A stretch of 64,000 nucleotides of DNA from DATBQN01 sp963755825 (GCA_963755825.1 CAVWLA010000003.1:1922001-1986000), one strand, 5' to 3'. Numbered from the stretch's first letter, positions 15,435-25,053 are shown. Numbers and translations are program-made. The notes: generated by a model not told the origin, from the sequence alone.

Positions 15435-16856
15435 TCAGAAGGCCAGGCGGCGGACGACGTCGACGTAGAGGTCGACGCCGTCGACGAAGCCGGGCAGCGC
15501 CATGCGCTCGTTGGCGGCGTCGACCTGCAGGGTGTCGGTGTTCATGATGAGGAAGGGCGAGAAGCCGTAGGAGGGGATCCCGGCGCGGCGGAAGTAGCGC
15601 GCGTCGGTGGCGGTCCAGGCGAGGAACATCGGTCCGGCGACCGCCCCCGGATGATGGCTCTCGACCTCGGCGGCGACGGCGTCGAGCACCGGATGGCGGA
15701 TGGGGCTGCCGTGGAGGGCGGTGGGCAGCTCGTTCCAGGAGACGGCGAGACCGTGCGTCATCCACTCCGGCAGCAGCCGCTGGCGCACGGCGGCGAGATC
15801 CACCCCCGGCAGCAGGTGGAGCTTGAGATCGAGCTCCCAGCCGCCGCCCTCGGCCGGGCGGATCTGGATCGGCACCGTCTCGTTGCGGAACATCGACTGC
15901 ACGTAGGGCGGCAGCCGCTTGAAGGCGGCGGGATCGGCGAGCAGGCGCTCGGGGTCAGTGAGCAGGCCCTTGAGCTCGCGGCTGTCGCGCGAGGCAGCGT
16001 AGTAGGGCAGGAAGTCGCGCACCTCGGGGACCAGCGCGAGCTCGGTCGTCGTCGCGCGCACCTCCTTGTCGATGAGCGCGCGGAGGTCCTCGAGCGGCTT
16101 CTTGTCGCTGGCGCAGACGGTGACGTCGACGAAGTGCTTCTGCGCCACCTCGGTGCCCCAATACTTGATGTCGCTCCGCGTGCGCGCCTCGACGGTGCCG
16201 CCCTCGGTCATCACCGCCCAGAAGCGGCGGACCAGCTCGGGGTGCTCGCGGAGGATCCACTGGGTGCCGAGATAGCTGCCGTACTCCTCGCCGCCGGTGC
16301 CGAGGAACATCACCGAGCGGTGCAGCCGGCGGCCGCTCTTCTTGAGCGCGATCATCGACTCGAGCTGGGCGATCGCCACGCTCTTCATGTCGAAGACGCC
16401 GCGGCCGTAGAGCCAGGGCAGATCGATGCGCCCCTCGTACGGCGGCACGAACCACTGCTTGGGGTCGACCGCGGTGACGTCGATGTGGTTGTGGAGGACG
16501 AGCGCCTGCGGGTCGTCCCCCTCGAGCACCGCCCAGAGGTTGGCGTGGCGGCCGTCGAGCTTCTCGATGTGCGAGGGGATGCCGGCCGCGGCGAGCTGCG
16601 CGGCGAGGAAGCGGGCCCCCGCCACCTCGTCGCCGGTCGTCGGGCTGGTGTCGATCCGCACGTAGTCGCGGAGCAGCTTGACCACCGGCAGGTTGGGATA
16701 GTCGGTGAGGATCCACTGCTCGCTCGCCCGCGCGCGGAGCGGCCGGTCGACTAGGGCGCCGAAGCCCCAGGCGATGGCGGCCACGACGACGAGGCTGCCG
16801 TAGAGCGCCATGCGGGCGGCGCCGCGCCGGCGGCGTTCCAGCTCTTGCTGAGACAT
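15435..16856 (-). CDS. membrane-anchored M20-family metallopeptidase B
   Basis: 473 aa. An N-terminal helix (about residues 16-36, MALYGSLVVVAAIAWGFGAL) after a basic stretch anchors the enzyme to the membrane. Metal-site motifs are HNHIDV (His124), GVFDMKS (Asp156) and TGGEEYGS (Glu190-191). The final ligand region reads LQVDAANERM, where most M20 enzymes have H-G-x-x-E; here the His is replaced by Asp, so zinc coordination may be altered. The closest homologue in the window is peptidase A, which retains the His. The ATG has no ribosome site; TATCAT is eight bases upstream. Divergent from the plus-strand gene at 16954, with a 97-nt shared control region. Confidence 0.82.
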   Translation of the reverse strand: MSQQELERRRRGAARMALYGSLVVVAAIAWGFGALVDRPLRARASEQWILTDYPNLPVVKLLRDYVRIDTSPTTGDEVAGARFLAAQLAAAGIPSHIEKLDGRHANLWAVLEGDDPQALVLHNHIDVTAVDPKQWFVPPYEGRIDLPWLYGRGVFDMKSVAIAQLESMIALKKSGRRLHRSVMFLGTGGEEYGSYLGTQWILREHPELVRRFWAVMTEGGTVEARTRSDIKYWGTEVAQKHFVDVTVCASDKKPLEDLRALIDKEVRATTTELALVPEVRDFLPYYAASRDSRELKGLLTDPERLLADPAAFKRLPPYVQSMFRNETVPIQIRPAEGGGWELDLKLHLLPGVDLAAVRQRLLPEWMTHGLAVSWNELPTALHGSPIRHPVLDAVAAEVESHHPGAVAGPMFLAWTATDARYFRRAGIPSYGFSPFLIMNTDTLQVDAANERMALPGFVDGVDLYVDVVRRLAF

Positions 16857-16864
16857 GGCGGCCG

Positions 16865-16870
16865 ATGATA
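16865..16870 (-). promoter_or_regulatory. candidate -10 box, M20 peptidase B
   Basis: TATCAT eight bases before ATG on the minus strand, facing the box of the divergent gene. Confidence 0.5.
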
Positions 16871-16937
16871 GCCGAGCAACCGCCCGAGCGACCACCCGAG
16901 CAACGCGTGAGACGCTTAAATCCCCTCGCTCTTTGTA

Positions 16938-16943
16938 TATGCT
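16938..16943 (+). promoter_or_regulatory. candidate -10 box of the GT-C-like gene
   Basis: TATGCT ten bases before the chosen ATG; TATATG two bases earlier is an equally good reading. Confidence 0.4.
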
Positions 16944-16953
16944 GCGGCCCTCC

Positions 16954-18714
16954 ATGCGAAACCAGCCGCTGGCGGTCCGCGCCGACGCCCCGACGCCCGC
17001 GCGCGAGGGGCGGCTGCCCGCATCGCCGGCGCTCTCGGCGCTGCCGCCAGTCATCGCCGCGCTCGCCGGCCTCGTCTACCTGGCGGCCGAGCGCTACACC
17101 ATCGGCCACCTGAGCTTCCCGCTCGACGACAGCTTCATCCACCTGCAGTTCGCCCGCAACCTGGCGGCCGGCCGCGGCCTCTCCTACAACCCCGGCGAGA
17201 TCGTCACCGGCTCGACGGCGCCGCTGTGGACGGCGCTCCTCGCCCTCCTCTTCTACCTGCCGGGGAGCGTCTTCCTGTGGACGAAGCTCCTCGGCATCGT
17301 GCTCACCGCCGTGGGCGCCGACGCCACGCGGCGGCTGGCGCGCGAGCTCGATCTGGCGCCGCCGCTGCCGCTCCTCGCCGGCCTGCTGGCGGCGATCAGC
17401 GGGCCGCTCGCCTGGGCCTCGGTATCCGGCATGGAGGTGCCGCTCTTCGTCGTCCTCTCGGTGTGGGGGATGATCCTCCACCTCCGCGAGCGGCAGGCGG
17501 GAGCCGCTCGGCCGCCGCTCGCCCTCGCGGTCCTCGCGCTCTCCGTCCTCGCCCGCCCGGAGGGCCTTCTCCTCCTCGCCGTCGCCGTCGTCGACCGCCT
17601 GCTGGTGTTTCGCCGCGAGGGCGCGGACACGGCTGCCGCGAGCGCGAGCGCGGCCGGAACCGCGGCGGACGGCGCCGGGTTGGAGACCGCGAGCGGCGCC
17701 GCGGCGGAGCGCCCGAGCGGCGGCCTGGTCTGGGAGGGGGTCGCCTGGCGGCCGCTCGCCAAGGGCCTGCTCCTCGCCCTCCTCGTCCTCGCCGGCCCGC
17801 TGCTCTTCTACCGCCTCGCCGGCGGCTCGTTCCTCCCCACCACCTACGCCGCCAAGGGCGCCGCCGTGCGCCGGCTGCTGCCGAGCCTCGAGTACCTGTT
17901 CCAGATCTTCGGCATCATCTTTGGCGCGCAGCCCTACACGGCGCTCGCGGCGCTCGGCGGCGCCGCGGTGCTCGTCACGCGGCTGGGGACGCCGCGCGAC
18001 CGCGGCCTCCTCCCCGCCCTCTGGGTCTTCGGCCTGCCGCTCGCCTACTCGCTGCAGAGCCCGATCGGCCGCGGCCTCCTCGCCGGCAACTTCGGCCGCT
18101 ACTACTTCCCGCTGCTGCCGCCGGTCGCCGTCCTCGGCCTCCTCGGCCTCGAGGCCGCCGCCTGCGCCCTCGGCCGCACCGTGCGCCTCGCCGGCGCGCG
18201 CCTGCCGGCGGGGCTCATCGCCGGCGTGCTCCTGCTCTGGCCGACGGCCTCCTCGCTCGCCGAATGGGCGGCGCGCTACGACCTGAACGTCGCCAACGTC
18301 GACGACGGCGACGTGCGCGCCGCGCGCTGGCTGGCGCCGCGCCTCGACCCGCGCGCCGTCCTCGCCGTCAACGACATCGGCGCCCTCAAGTACCTCCTCC
18401 CCAACCGGGTGATCGACCTGGTGGGGATCTCCTCGCCGGAGGTGCTCAACGAGATCGGCCGCGACGTGGCGCGGCGCCACGTGCCGGTCCTCACCGCCCG
18501 CATGGCGGCGCTCGAGCGCCGCCAGCCCGACTTCGTCGTCGTCTTCCCTGCCTGGTTCCCCAACCTCGCCGACGACAGCCGCTTCCCCCTCCTCCACGTC
18601 GTCACCGTGCGCGACAACATCACCATGGGCGGCGATCAGATCGGCGTCTACGCGACGCCCTGGACGCGCTACCCGCTCCACGAGCCCCCATCCGCGGACG
18701 CGCCGCGCCGCTAG
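16954..18714 (+). CDS. GT-C-like polytopic membrane protein
   Basis: 586 aa with about ten to twelve hydrophobic segments. The first loop has SFPLDDSFIHLQFARNLAAGRG followed by YNPGEIVTGSTAPLWT. The DDSF-H-x-x-FAxN pattern is typical of dolichyl-phosphate-mannose-type (GT-C) glycosyltransferase-like proteins, where the acidic pair lies in the first periplasmic loop. A low-complexity Ala-rich loop lies near residues 225-255. The C-terminus is a soluble domain (residues about 440-586) with VNDIGALKYLLPNRVIDLVGI. I set the start at the ATG giving MRNQPLAV; the frame is open further upstream into the divergent promoter. Followed by an aminotransferase gene, which fits surface glycan synthesis, but the substrate is unknown. 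Confidence 0.7.
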   Translation: MRNQPLAVRADAPTPAREGRLPASPALSALPPVIAALAGLVYLAAERYTIGHLSFPLDDSFIHLQFARNLAAGRGLSYNPGEIVTGSTAPLWTALLALLFYLPGSVFLWTKLLGIVLTAVGADATRRLARELDLAPPLPLLAGLLAAISGPLAWASVSGMEVPLFVVLSVWGMILHLRERQAGAARPPLALAVLALSVLARPEGLLLLAVAVVDRLLVFRREGADTAAASASAAGTAADGAGLETASGAAAERPSGGLVWEGVAWRPLAKGLLLALLVLAGPLLFYRLAGGSFLPTTYAAKGAAVRRLLPSLEYLFQIFGIIFGAQPYTALAALGGAAVLVTRLGTPRDRGLLPALWVFGLPLAYSLQSPIGRGLLAGNFGRYYFPLLPPVAVLGLLGLEAAACALGRTVRLAGARLPAGLIAGVLLLWPTASSLAEWAARYDLNVANVDDGDVRAARWLAPRLDPRAVLAVNDIGALKYLLPNRVIDLVGISSPEVLNEIGRDVARRHVPVLTARMAALERRQPDFVVVFPAWFPNLADDSRFPLLHVVTVRDNITMGGDQIGVYATPWTRYPLHEPPSADAPRR

Positions 18715-18747
18715 TCCGCTGCAGCTGCCGAGAGAGATCGATCGCCC

Positions 18748-19854
18748 ATGAACGTGCCCATCCTCGACCTGGCGCGCACCCGCGCCCGCATCGACGCCGA
18801 GCTCGCCGTCCGCTTCCGCCGCATCTTCGACGAGACCTCCTTCGTGCTCGGCCCCGAGGGGCGCGAGTTCGAGCAGGCGTTCGCCGACTACCTCGGCGTC
18901 GCCGCCTGCGCCGGCCTCGCCAACGGCACCGACGCGCTCATCCTCGCCCTCCGCGCCCTCGGCCTCCGTGCCGGCGACGAGGTGATCGTCCCCGCCTTCA
19001 GCTTCTTCGCCACCGCCGAGGCGGTGGCGCTCCTCGGCGGCCGCCCGGTCTTCTGCGACGTCGATCCGGCGACCCTGAACCTCGACCCGCGCGACGCCGC
19101 GGCCCGCGTCGGCCCGCGCACCGTCGGCATCCTCGGCGTCCACCTCTACGGCCGGCCCTTCGACGTCGACGCGGTGCTCGACCTGCGCGGCCGCCGCGGG
19201 CTGTGGCTGATCGAGGACGCGGCGCAGGCGCACGGCGCGCGCTGGCGCGGCAAGCGGGTGGGCGCCTTCGGGCGGCTGGCGGCGTGGAGCTTCTACCCGA
19301 CCAAGAACCTCGGTGCCTTCGGCGACGCCGGAGCGCTGACCGGCGACGAACCGATCCTCGTCGAGCGCGCCCGCCGGCTCGGCAACCACGGCCAGACGGG
19401 GCGTTACCAGCACGCCGCGATCGGCACCAACAGCCGGCTCGACAGCCTGCAGGCGGCGGTCCTCAACTGCCGCCTGACCCTCCTCGACGGCGACAACGCG
19501 CGGCGGCGGGAGATCGCCGCCCGCTACCTGCGCCACCTCGCCGGCGTCGGCGACCTCCGCTTCCCCGTCGACTCCCCCGAGGTCGAGCCGGTCTACCACC
19601 AGTTCGCCGTCCTCACCGCGCGGCGCGACGAGCTGCAGCGCCACCTCGCGGCGCACGGCATCGGCTCCGCCGTCCACTACCCCACCCCGCTCCACACCCA
19701 GCCGGCCTGGGAGGGCATCGACATCGGCGCCGGCGAGCTGCCGGTGGCGACCGCCGCCGCCCGCGACGTCCTCTGCCTGCCCATCTTCCCCGAGCTCACC
19801 GACGCCGAAGCCGACCGCGTCGCCGACGAGGTCGCGGCGTTCTATCGGGGGTGA
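18748..19854 (+). CDS. DegT/DnrJ/EryC1-family PLP aminotransferase
   Basis: 368 aa, the normal family length. Begins MNVPILDLARTRARI. Cofactor-site features are GLANGTDALILAL (phosphate contact), VPAFSFFATAEAVALLGGRPVFCDVDP, the Asp of IEDAAQAHGA and the Schiff-base lysine in FYPTKNLGAFGDAG. The C-terminal HYPTPLHTQPAW is also characteristic. These enzymes install amino groups on nucleotide-activated keto-sugars, for surface polysaccharide or secondary metabolite synthesis. Ribosome site GAGAGAG about 12 nt before ATG. 33 nt after the GT-C-like gene, likely co-transcribed. Confidence 0.9.
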   Translation: MNVPILDLARTRARIDAELAVRFRRIFDETSFVLGPEGREFEQAFADYLGVAACAGLANGTDALILALRALGLRAGDEVIVPAFSFFATAEAVALLGGRPVFCDVDPATLNLDPRDAAARVGPRTVGILGVHLYGRPFDVDAVLDLRGRRGLWLIEDAAQAHGARWRGKRVGAFGRLAAWSFYPTKNLGAFGDAGALTGDEPILVERARRLGNHGQTGRYQHAAIGTNSRLDSLQAAVLNCRLTLLDGDNARRREIAARYLRHLAGVGDLRFPVDSPEVEPVYHQFAVLTARRDELQRHLAAHGIGSAVHYPTPLHTQPAWEGIDIGAGELPVATAAARDVLCLPIFPELTDAEADRVADEVAAFYRG

Positions 19855-19856
19855 GA

Positions 19857-19957
19857 GTGCCGGCTCGGCTTGGTCTCCTGCGGGCGGCCGCCTTCGACCC
19901 CACCCACCCTTCACGCCCTTCCAGGCGGTCGTCCTCGGAACCAAGCCGAGCCGGCAC
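19857..19957. repeat. 18-bp perfect inverted repeat with 65-nt loop
   Basis: Arms 19857-19874 and 19940-19957 are exact complements. It starts two bases after the aminotransferase stop codon. The loop is C/G-rich and contains further short self-complementary pieces. It could act as a large terminator or be a small non-coding mobile element; three other long inverted repeats of different sequence lie in the window. The rest of the 254-nt gap has a TATAAT at 19981-19986 with no matching -35. Confidence 0.7.
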
Positions 19958-20108
19958 CGGGCGGTCCCCTTCCCAGCGTCTATAATGGCCGCGCGAGCCG
20001 CCGGCGAGGCGGTCTCGCGCCGCCTCGATCCGTAGAGCTCCCCCCGCGTCGCCCGGAGAGCGCCAGCACGGCGCTCGGGTGCCGCGCCGCACCATAGGAG
20101 AAAGCCGC

Positions 20109-21223
<1,115 letters not shown>

Positions 21224-21227
<4 letters not shown>

Positions 21228-22276
21228 GCGGCGAGCCCGCCGCCGCGGGCGGGCTCGAAGCCTCGGCGGCCGCCGGCGCCAGCGATCCCGAGGCCGTCGA
21301 GCCCCCCGCCTCCTCGCCGACCTTCGAGCACCTGGGGCGCAAGCTCCTCGCCTCGGCGGCGCTCGGCGTCCTCGCCTGCTTGGGGCTCGCGCTGGTCGCC
21401 GACGTCCACAAGCTCGCCGGCCGCCTGCACGACTTCCGGCTCGCCATCCTCGTCCCCATCCTCGCCCTCTCGCTCGGCAACTACGCCCTGCGGTTCGGCC
21501 GCTGGCAGGTCTACCTCAGAGCGCTGGCGGTCGAGCTGCCCTGGCCGCGGAGCCTCGCCGCCTTCCTCGTCGGCTTCCTCCTCTCGGTGACGCCCGGCAA
21601 GGCCGGCGAGCTGGCGAAGGCGTGGATGGTGCGCGAGCTGGGCGGCGGCCCGGCGCTCCGCGTCGTGCCGGCGGTCCTCGCCGAGCGGCTGACCGACATC
21701 CTGGGGGTCTTCGTCGTCCTCGGCTGCACCGCCCTGCCGCTCCCCGGCGGCCGGTGGATCTGCGCCGCGGGCCTGGCGGCGGCCCTCGCCGGCGGGCTCG
21801 CGCTCACCTGGGAGCGCGGCGCCGAGCTGCTCTTCGAGCTGCTCACCAGGCTGCCGGTCGCCGGCCGCTACGCCGCTCACCTCGGCGAAGTCTTCGCCAG
21901 CCTGCGGCGGGTGCTGACGCCCAGCCTGATCCTCTTCGGCACCGGCGTCGCGGTGCTCGCCTGGGGCGCCGAGGGGATCGGCTTCGTCCTCGCCGCCCGG
22001 CAGTACGTGCCGGGAGCCGGCGCCATGGCCGGCATCTTCGACTACAACCTGGGGAGCATCGTCGGCGCCATCTCCATGCTGCCCGGCGGCCTCCTCGCCG
22101 CCGAGGGAGCCTTGACCGCGCTCCTGAAGACCCAGGGACTCGACACCGCCGCCGCCGCCTCGGCGACCCTCATCGTCCGCGCCGCCACGCTCTGGTTCGC
22201 CGCTCTCCTCGGCCTCGCCGCGCTCCCCTTCGCCGCCCGCTGGATGGCGGCACGGCGGGCGCGGACGGCGGCCTGA
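21224..22276 (+). CDS. lysylphosphatidylglycerol-synthase-type (flippase-like) membrane protein
   Basis: About 350 aa from the proposed start, with eight to nine hydrophobic helices. Family marks are GFLLSVTPGKAGELAKAWMV in the first third and SMLPGGLLAAEGALTALL near the end, both typical of the LPG_synthase_TM/UPF0104 group that includes the flippase part of MprF. The substrate is probably a lipid or lipid-linked molecule. The start is unusual: no ATG, GTG or TTG is available close to the conserved region. The nearest candidates are CTG at 21224, which overlaps the previous stop (CTGA) with GAGG seven bases upstream, or GTG at 21110 deep in the upstream gene. I prefer the coupled CTG, at moderate confidence. 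Confidence 0.75.
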
Positions 22277-22341
22277 ACGCAGCCCGCGGCCGGCTCCCGG
22301 TGAGTTTGACTCCCTGAAGGCCCGACGCCTAGAATGTGCAA

Positions 22342-22701
22342 ATGACACCTAAAGAAAAGGCTGCGGCGACGAAGACCACCCCGAAGACCGGTCCAAAGAG
22401 AGGGCGGAACGAAGAGGTGACTCTGACGCGGAAGGAGCTCCATCTCGTCGATTGGATCGTCGCCTACGCGGATGAGAAGGTGTCCAACGTCGAGGTGCAG
22501 ACCTGGACCCAGGCGACCGACAACGTCAGGAAGTCGCCGAATGACATCTCCATCGATCCCGAGCTGCAGAGCGCGCTCGCCAGCGCGGTGATCAGCCTGA
22601 AGTCGGTGCCCGCGCCCACCTTGAACCAACTCCTTCGCCTCTGGCAGGGAGCTACGGCGTTCGCTGCTCAGCAGCGGAGGGGCAAGTCCAAGACCACCTG
22701 A
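22342..22701 (+). CDS. small Lys-rich hypothetical protein upstream of the SdpA-like gene
   Basis: 119 aa, no family recognised. Residues 1-30 are Lys/Thr-rich and probably disordered; the rest is predicted helical (ELHLVDWIVAYADEKVSNVEVQ, then LQSALASAVISLKSV). No signal peptide or membrane segment. It uses AAA and other A-rich codons unusual next to its neighbours, which hints at a different origin. A GTG six bases upstream is an alternative start. The stop overlaps the next frame as CTGA, so it is probably the first gene of the cluster with the SdpA/SdpB-like pair. It could be an immunity, regulatory or chaperone component, but nothing in the sequence proves that. Confidence 0.65.
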   Translation: MTPKEKAAATKTTPKTGPKRGRNEEVTLTRKELHLVDWIVAYADEKVSNVEVQTWTQATDNVRKSPNDISIDPELQSALASAVISLKSVPAPTLNQLLRLWQGATAFAAQQRRGKSKTT

Positions 22702-23216
22702 CGTCCGCGCTCCAGGCGTTTTTCCTCCTCTGGCTTGCGGCCACCGCTGTCAGGCAATTCAATGCTGGCTGGTTCCTTCAGCGGGTGCCGAGCGCATTGC
22801 TCGATTACCTGCCGCTCTGGACCTTCTTCGCACCAAATCCTGGGCAGTCCGACATCCGGCTCCTCTTCCATGGCCGCGAAGCGGCCGGCAGGCCTGGTCC
22901 GTGGCTCGAATGCAGCCGCGAGCCCACGATCAACGCCTGGAGGTGGGTCTGGAATCCGCAGAAGCTGGAGGAGAAGTCGGTCATCGACCTCGCTCTCCTC
23001 GTGTGCCGCCAGCTCCGCTCGATCCAGGACGAGGCGGGAGATCCGGACACCATCGTCTTGACCTGGCCCTACCTCGTCCTGCTCGCGAAGACGATGGCCC
23101 AGCCGGCGACGGCGGGAGAGACGGAACGTCAGTTCTGCCTGCTTGCGACCCAGGGGCTCGTCCCGCCGCGCAGCATACAAGTGCTCTACGTCTCGCGGTG
23201 GCACGGCCTCGAATAG
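22698..23216 (+). CDS. SdpA-like small membrane protein
   Basis: 172 aa from the CTG that overlaps the preceding stop, or 143 aa from GTG at 22785. The upstream stretch encodes a membrane helix (ALQAFFLLWLAATAV) followed by LPLWTFFAPNPGQSDIRLLF. The pattern of a helix followed by P-x-W-x-FF-x-x-NP is what I recall for SdpA-family proteins, which act with SdpB in maturing the Bacillus SDP toxin. The remainder is a soluble domain with two cysteines and LLATQGLVPPRSIQVLYVSRWHG at the end. Because the helix lies before the GTG, the longer version is more likely functional. Homology by motif and neighbourhood, not by search. Confidence 0.6.
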   Translation: MTSALQAFFLLWLAATAVRQFNAGWFLQRVPSALLDYLPLWTFFAPNPGQSDIRLLFHGREAAGRPGPWLECSREPTINAWRWVWNPQKLEEKSVIDLALLVCRQLRSIQDEAGDPDTIVLTWPYLVLLAKTMAQPATAGETERQFCLLATQGLVPPRSIQVLYVSRWHGLE

Positions 23217-23225
23217 AGGCGCTCC

Positions 23226-24023
23226 ATGGATCCGGTGGGCACTCTCAACCTCACCGTCGCCTTTGCGGCCGTGGGGGTTGTCGTTACCTGCCTGGAGCAC
23301 CTGGTGATGATCCGGGAGTTCGGGCCGGGAGGGATCTGCAGCCCGGTCCTCCACATCGGTTCGCCACTCGGGCGCGGTCGGGTCGGAGAGCTCGTTCAGT
23401 CGACCGGCCTGATGGCCTCCGTGCTCGTGGTGCGTCTGTTCGTCGGCATCCTGTTCATCGTCGCCGGCCTGACCGGTCGAGCGCAGCGCTGGCCCCTCGG
23501 TCTCTGGTTCCTGGCCCTGTCCTCGATGTGGGTGGCGTGGCGCCGGCGCGTCGGCGGCGATGGGGGAGAACAGATGTTGCAGATGTCTCTCCTGGCCTCC
23601 GCCCTGGGCCTGAGCTTCTCCTGGTCCCCCGCAGCGGTTCGCATGGCGGCGCTCTTCATCGCGGGTCAGGCCTGCCTGTCGTATCTGTCAGCCGGCCTGG
23701 CCAAGCTCGTTTCCGGTGTCTGGCGCTCGGGCCACGCGTTACAGGGCATCGTCAACACGCACACGCACGGTACCTCCGGCCTGAGCACGTTCCTGACCAG
23801 CCACCCGCGGCTCGCCCGCGTGCTGAACTGGACCGTCATCGTGGCCGAGCTGGCGTTTCCCGCCGTCCTTCTGCTCCCCAAAGAAGCCTGCTTGGTGGGC
23901 CTGGGGCTGGCCCTCCTATTTCACATTCTCAACGCCGTCGTCATGGGGCTCAACAACTTCGTGTGGGCATTCCTGGCGACCTACCCCTGCGTCTATCTGG
24001 CGAGAGCGCTCGTCACCTCTTGA
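23226..24023 (+). CDS. SdpB/HTTM-like polytopic membrane protein
   Basis: 265 aa, six to seven hydrophobic helices. The middle has LSYLSAGLAKLVSGVWRSGHAL and the end has LLFHILNAVVMGLNNFVWAFLATYPCVYL. A Tyr-Leu-Ser-Ala-Gly-x-x-Lys segment followed by a late His and an FxWAF-x-x-YP motif is the pattern of HTTM proteins, the membrane domain shared by vitamin-K-dependent gamma-carboxylase and SdpB. In Bacillus, SdpB with SdpA is needed to produce the mature SDP peptide. Starts nine bases after the SdpA-like stop. The likely client is the secreted Cys-rich peptide encoded 188 nt downstream, but that link is inference. Confidence 0.65.
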   Translation: MDPVGTLNLTVAFAAVGVVVTCLEHLVMIREFGPGGICSPVLHIGSPLGRGRVGELVQSTGLMASVLVVRLFVGILFIVAGLTGRAQRWPLGLWFLALSSMWVAWRRRVGGDGGEQMLQMSLLASALGLSFSWSPAAVRMAALFIAGQACLSYLSAGLAKLVSGVWRSGHALQGIVNTHTHGTSGLSTFLTSHPRLARVLNWTVIVAELAFPAVLLLPKEACLVGLGLALLFHILNAVVMGLNNFVWAFLATYPCVYLARALVTS

Positions 24024-24211
24024 CGGGGGTGCGACGGACGTCACCGTCACAGGGGCACCCTGCGAGCGCCCTCCGGCCGCCGAGCTGCACTGCTGCTCTC
24101 AGGGGATGGCGAAGGGTCCACAGGGCCCGCCGAGTCCGCGCGAAGGGCTCTCTGCCATCCGCCGAGCATCTCCGGCCCGCCCATGGGCCGCGAACAGAGA
24201 GGAGGACGGCA

Positions 24212-24625
24212 GTGAGAGCATGGAAATCGTTGTCCCTCGGTCTTCTCTTGGTCCTGTCCCTCGTCGCCCGCGCCACCGCGAGCCCGGCGCCGGCGCCATT
24301 CCTCGCCGGCGGCACGGAATGCGTCGCCCCGGCTCCGGCGATGACGTCGGTCGCTAGCCCGGCAACCGGCGCCGACCCATCCGCCGCCCTCTGGGCGACG
24401 AGCGGCGGCTGCCTGCAGGGGTTCTGCTCGACGGCGGCACAGTGCTCCTGCCCGGGCGCGCAGTCGGTCTCGTGCCTCGGCGGCACCTGTCACTACACCT
24501 TCCCGGGAGGAGGCGGCGGGGGCGGCGGCCGGACCTGCACCCACAGCTTCTGCTCGACGAGCAGCCAGTGCAACTGCTCCGACGGCTCGCACGGAACCTG
24601 CTCCGGCGGCGTCTGCCAGTTCTGA
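24212..24625 (+). CDS. secreted peptide precursor with two six-cysteine repeats
   Basis: 137 aa. GTG start after a very strong ribosome site (GAGAGGAGGA). Signal peptide at residues 1-24 (LGLLLVLSLVARATAS). A Pro/Ala/Thr-rich spacer is followed by two tandem repeats separated by a run of eight glycines. Each repeat has the spacing C-x3-FCST-x2-QC-x-C-x(n)-C-x2-G-x-C, so twelve cysteines arranged as two disulfide-rich knots. Nothing I recognise matches. A toxin, bacteriocin-like peptide or surface-structure protein is possible. It follows the SdpA/SdpB-like pair in the same orientation; the 188-nt gap suggests its own promoter. A hairpin lies directly downstream. Confidence 0.75.
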   Translation: MRAWKSLSLGLLLVLSLVARATASPAPAPFLAGGTECVAPAPAMTSVASPATGADPSAALWATSGGCLQGFCSTAAQCSCPGAQSVSCLGGTCHYTFPGGGGGGGGRTCTHSFCSTSSQCNCSDGSHGTCSGGVCQF

Positions 24626-24642
24626 TCCGGTCAGGTGAGATC

Positions 24643-24670
24643 GAGCGGCGGGCTCAGAGGTCCGCCGCTC
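24643..24670 (+). terminator. hairpin after the Cys-rich peptide gene
   Basis: GAGCGGCGG pairs with CCGCCGCTC around a ten-base loop, 17 nt after the stop. No T-run follows, so intrinsic termination would be weak. Confidence 0.45.
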
Positions 24671-24720
24671 GCGCGGCTCAGTTCTTGACGCAGGCGAACA
24701 GTGCGGGCGGAGATGCCGGC

Positions 24721-24924
24721 TCAGGGCTCCGTCTTCTCATCCCTCATTGGGCCGACTCTCGCGGCCAGCCCCTGCAGTCGCCGCATCTCGTCGACCGTCT
24801 CCTCCAGCCACTGAAGGCGCTCGGCGGGCGTCATCCGCAGGCCGCGCAGGAGGTGCTGACGGCGGGTGCCTTCGAAGTCCCAGGTGGGTTCGTCCGGATC
24901 GGCGGGATCTTTCGGCTCGGTCAC
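24721..24924 (-). CDS. small acidic/helical hypothetical protein
   Basis: 67 aa. The N-terminus is rich in Pro/Asp/Glu; then TWDFEGTRRQHLLRGLRMTPAERLQWLEETVDEMRRL forms one amphipathic helix. Short proteins with W-x-F-E-G and an ERL-x-WLEE helix are widespread in environmental bacteria; their function is not known to me. GTG start with GGAGACGGGCAG upstream. The GTG overlaps the TGA of a possible 20-codon frame starting at 24983, which I do not count as a gene. Convergent with the peptide gene. Confidence 0.55.
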   Translation of the reverse strand: MTEPKDPADPDEPTWDFEGTRRQHLLRGLRMTPAERLQWLEETVDEMRRLQGLAARVGPMRDEKTEP

Positions 24925-25053
24925 CTGCCCGTCTCCGGCTTTCGCTCGAGAGCCGTCAGTACCCACTCGACTCGCCCACTCATGGCGGAAGTCTACTCCG
25001 GCGCCCGCGCGGCGCGCGGAGGAGGACGTTCTGTGGCAGATTAAGCGCAGGTC

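Noticed and set aside
19981..19986. TATAAT as the promoter of the DUF362 gene
   Set aside because: No -35 at 16-18 bp and a 120-nt leader; kept only as a note.
24921..24983. 20-codon frame whose stop overlaps the GTG of the 67-aa gene
   Set aside because: No ribosome site, no recognisable product; the overlap alone is not enough.
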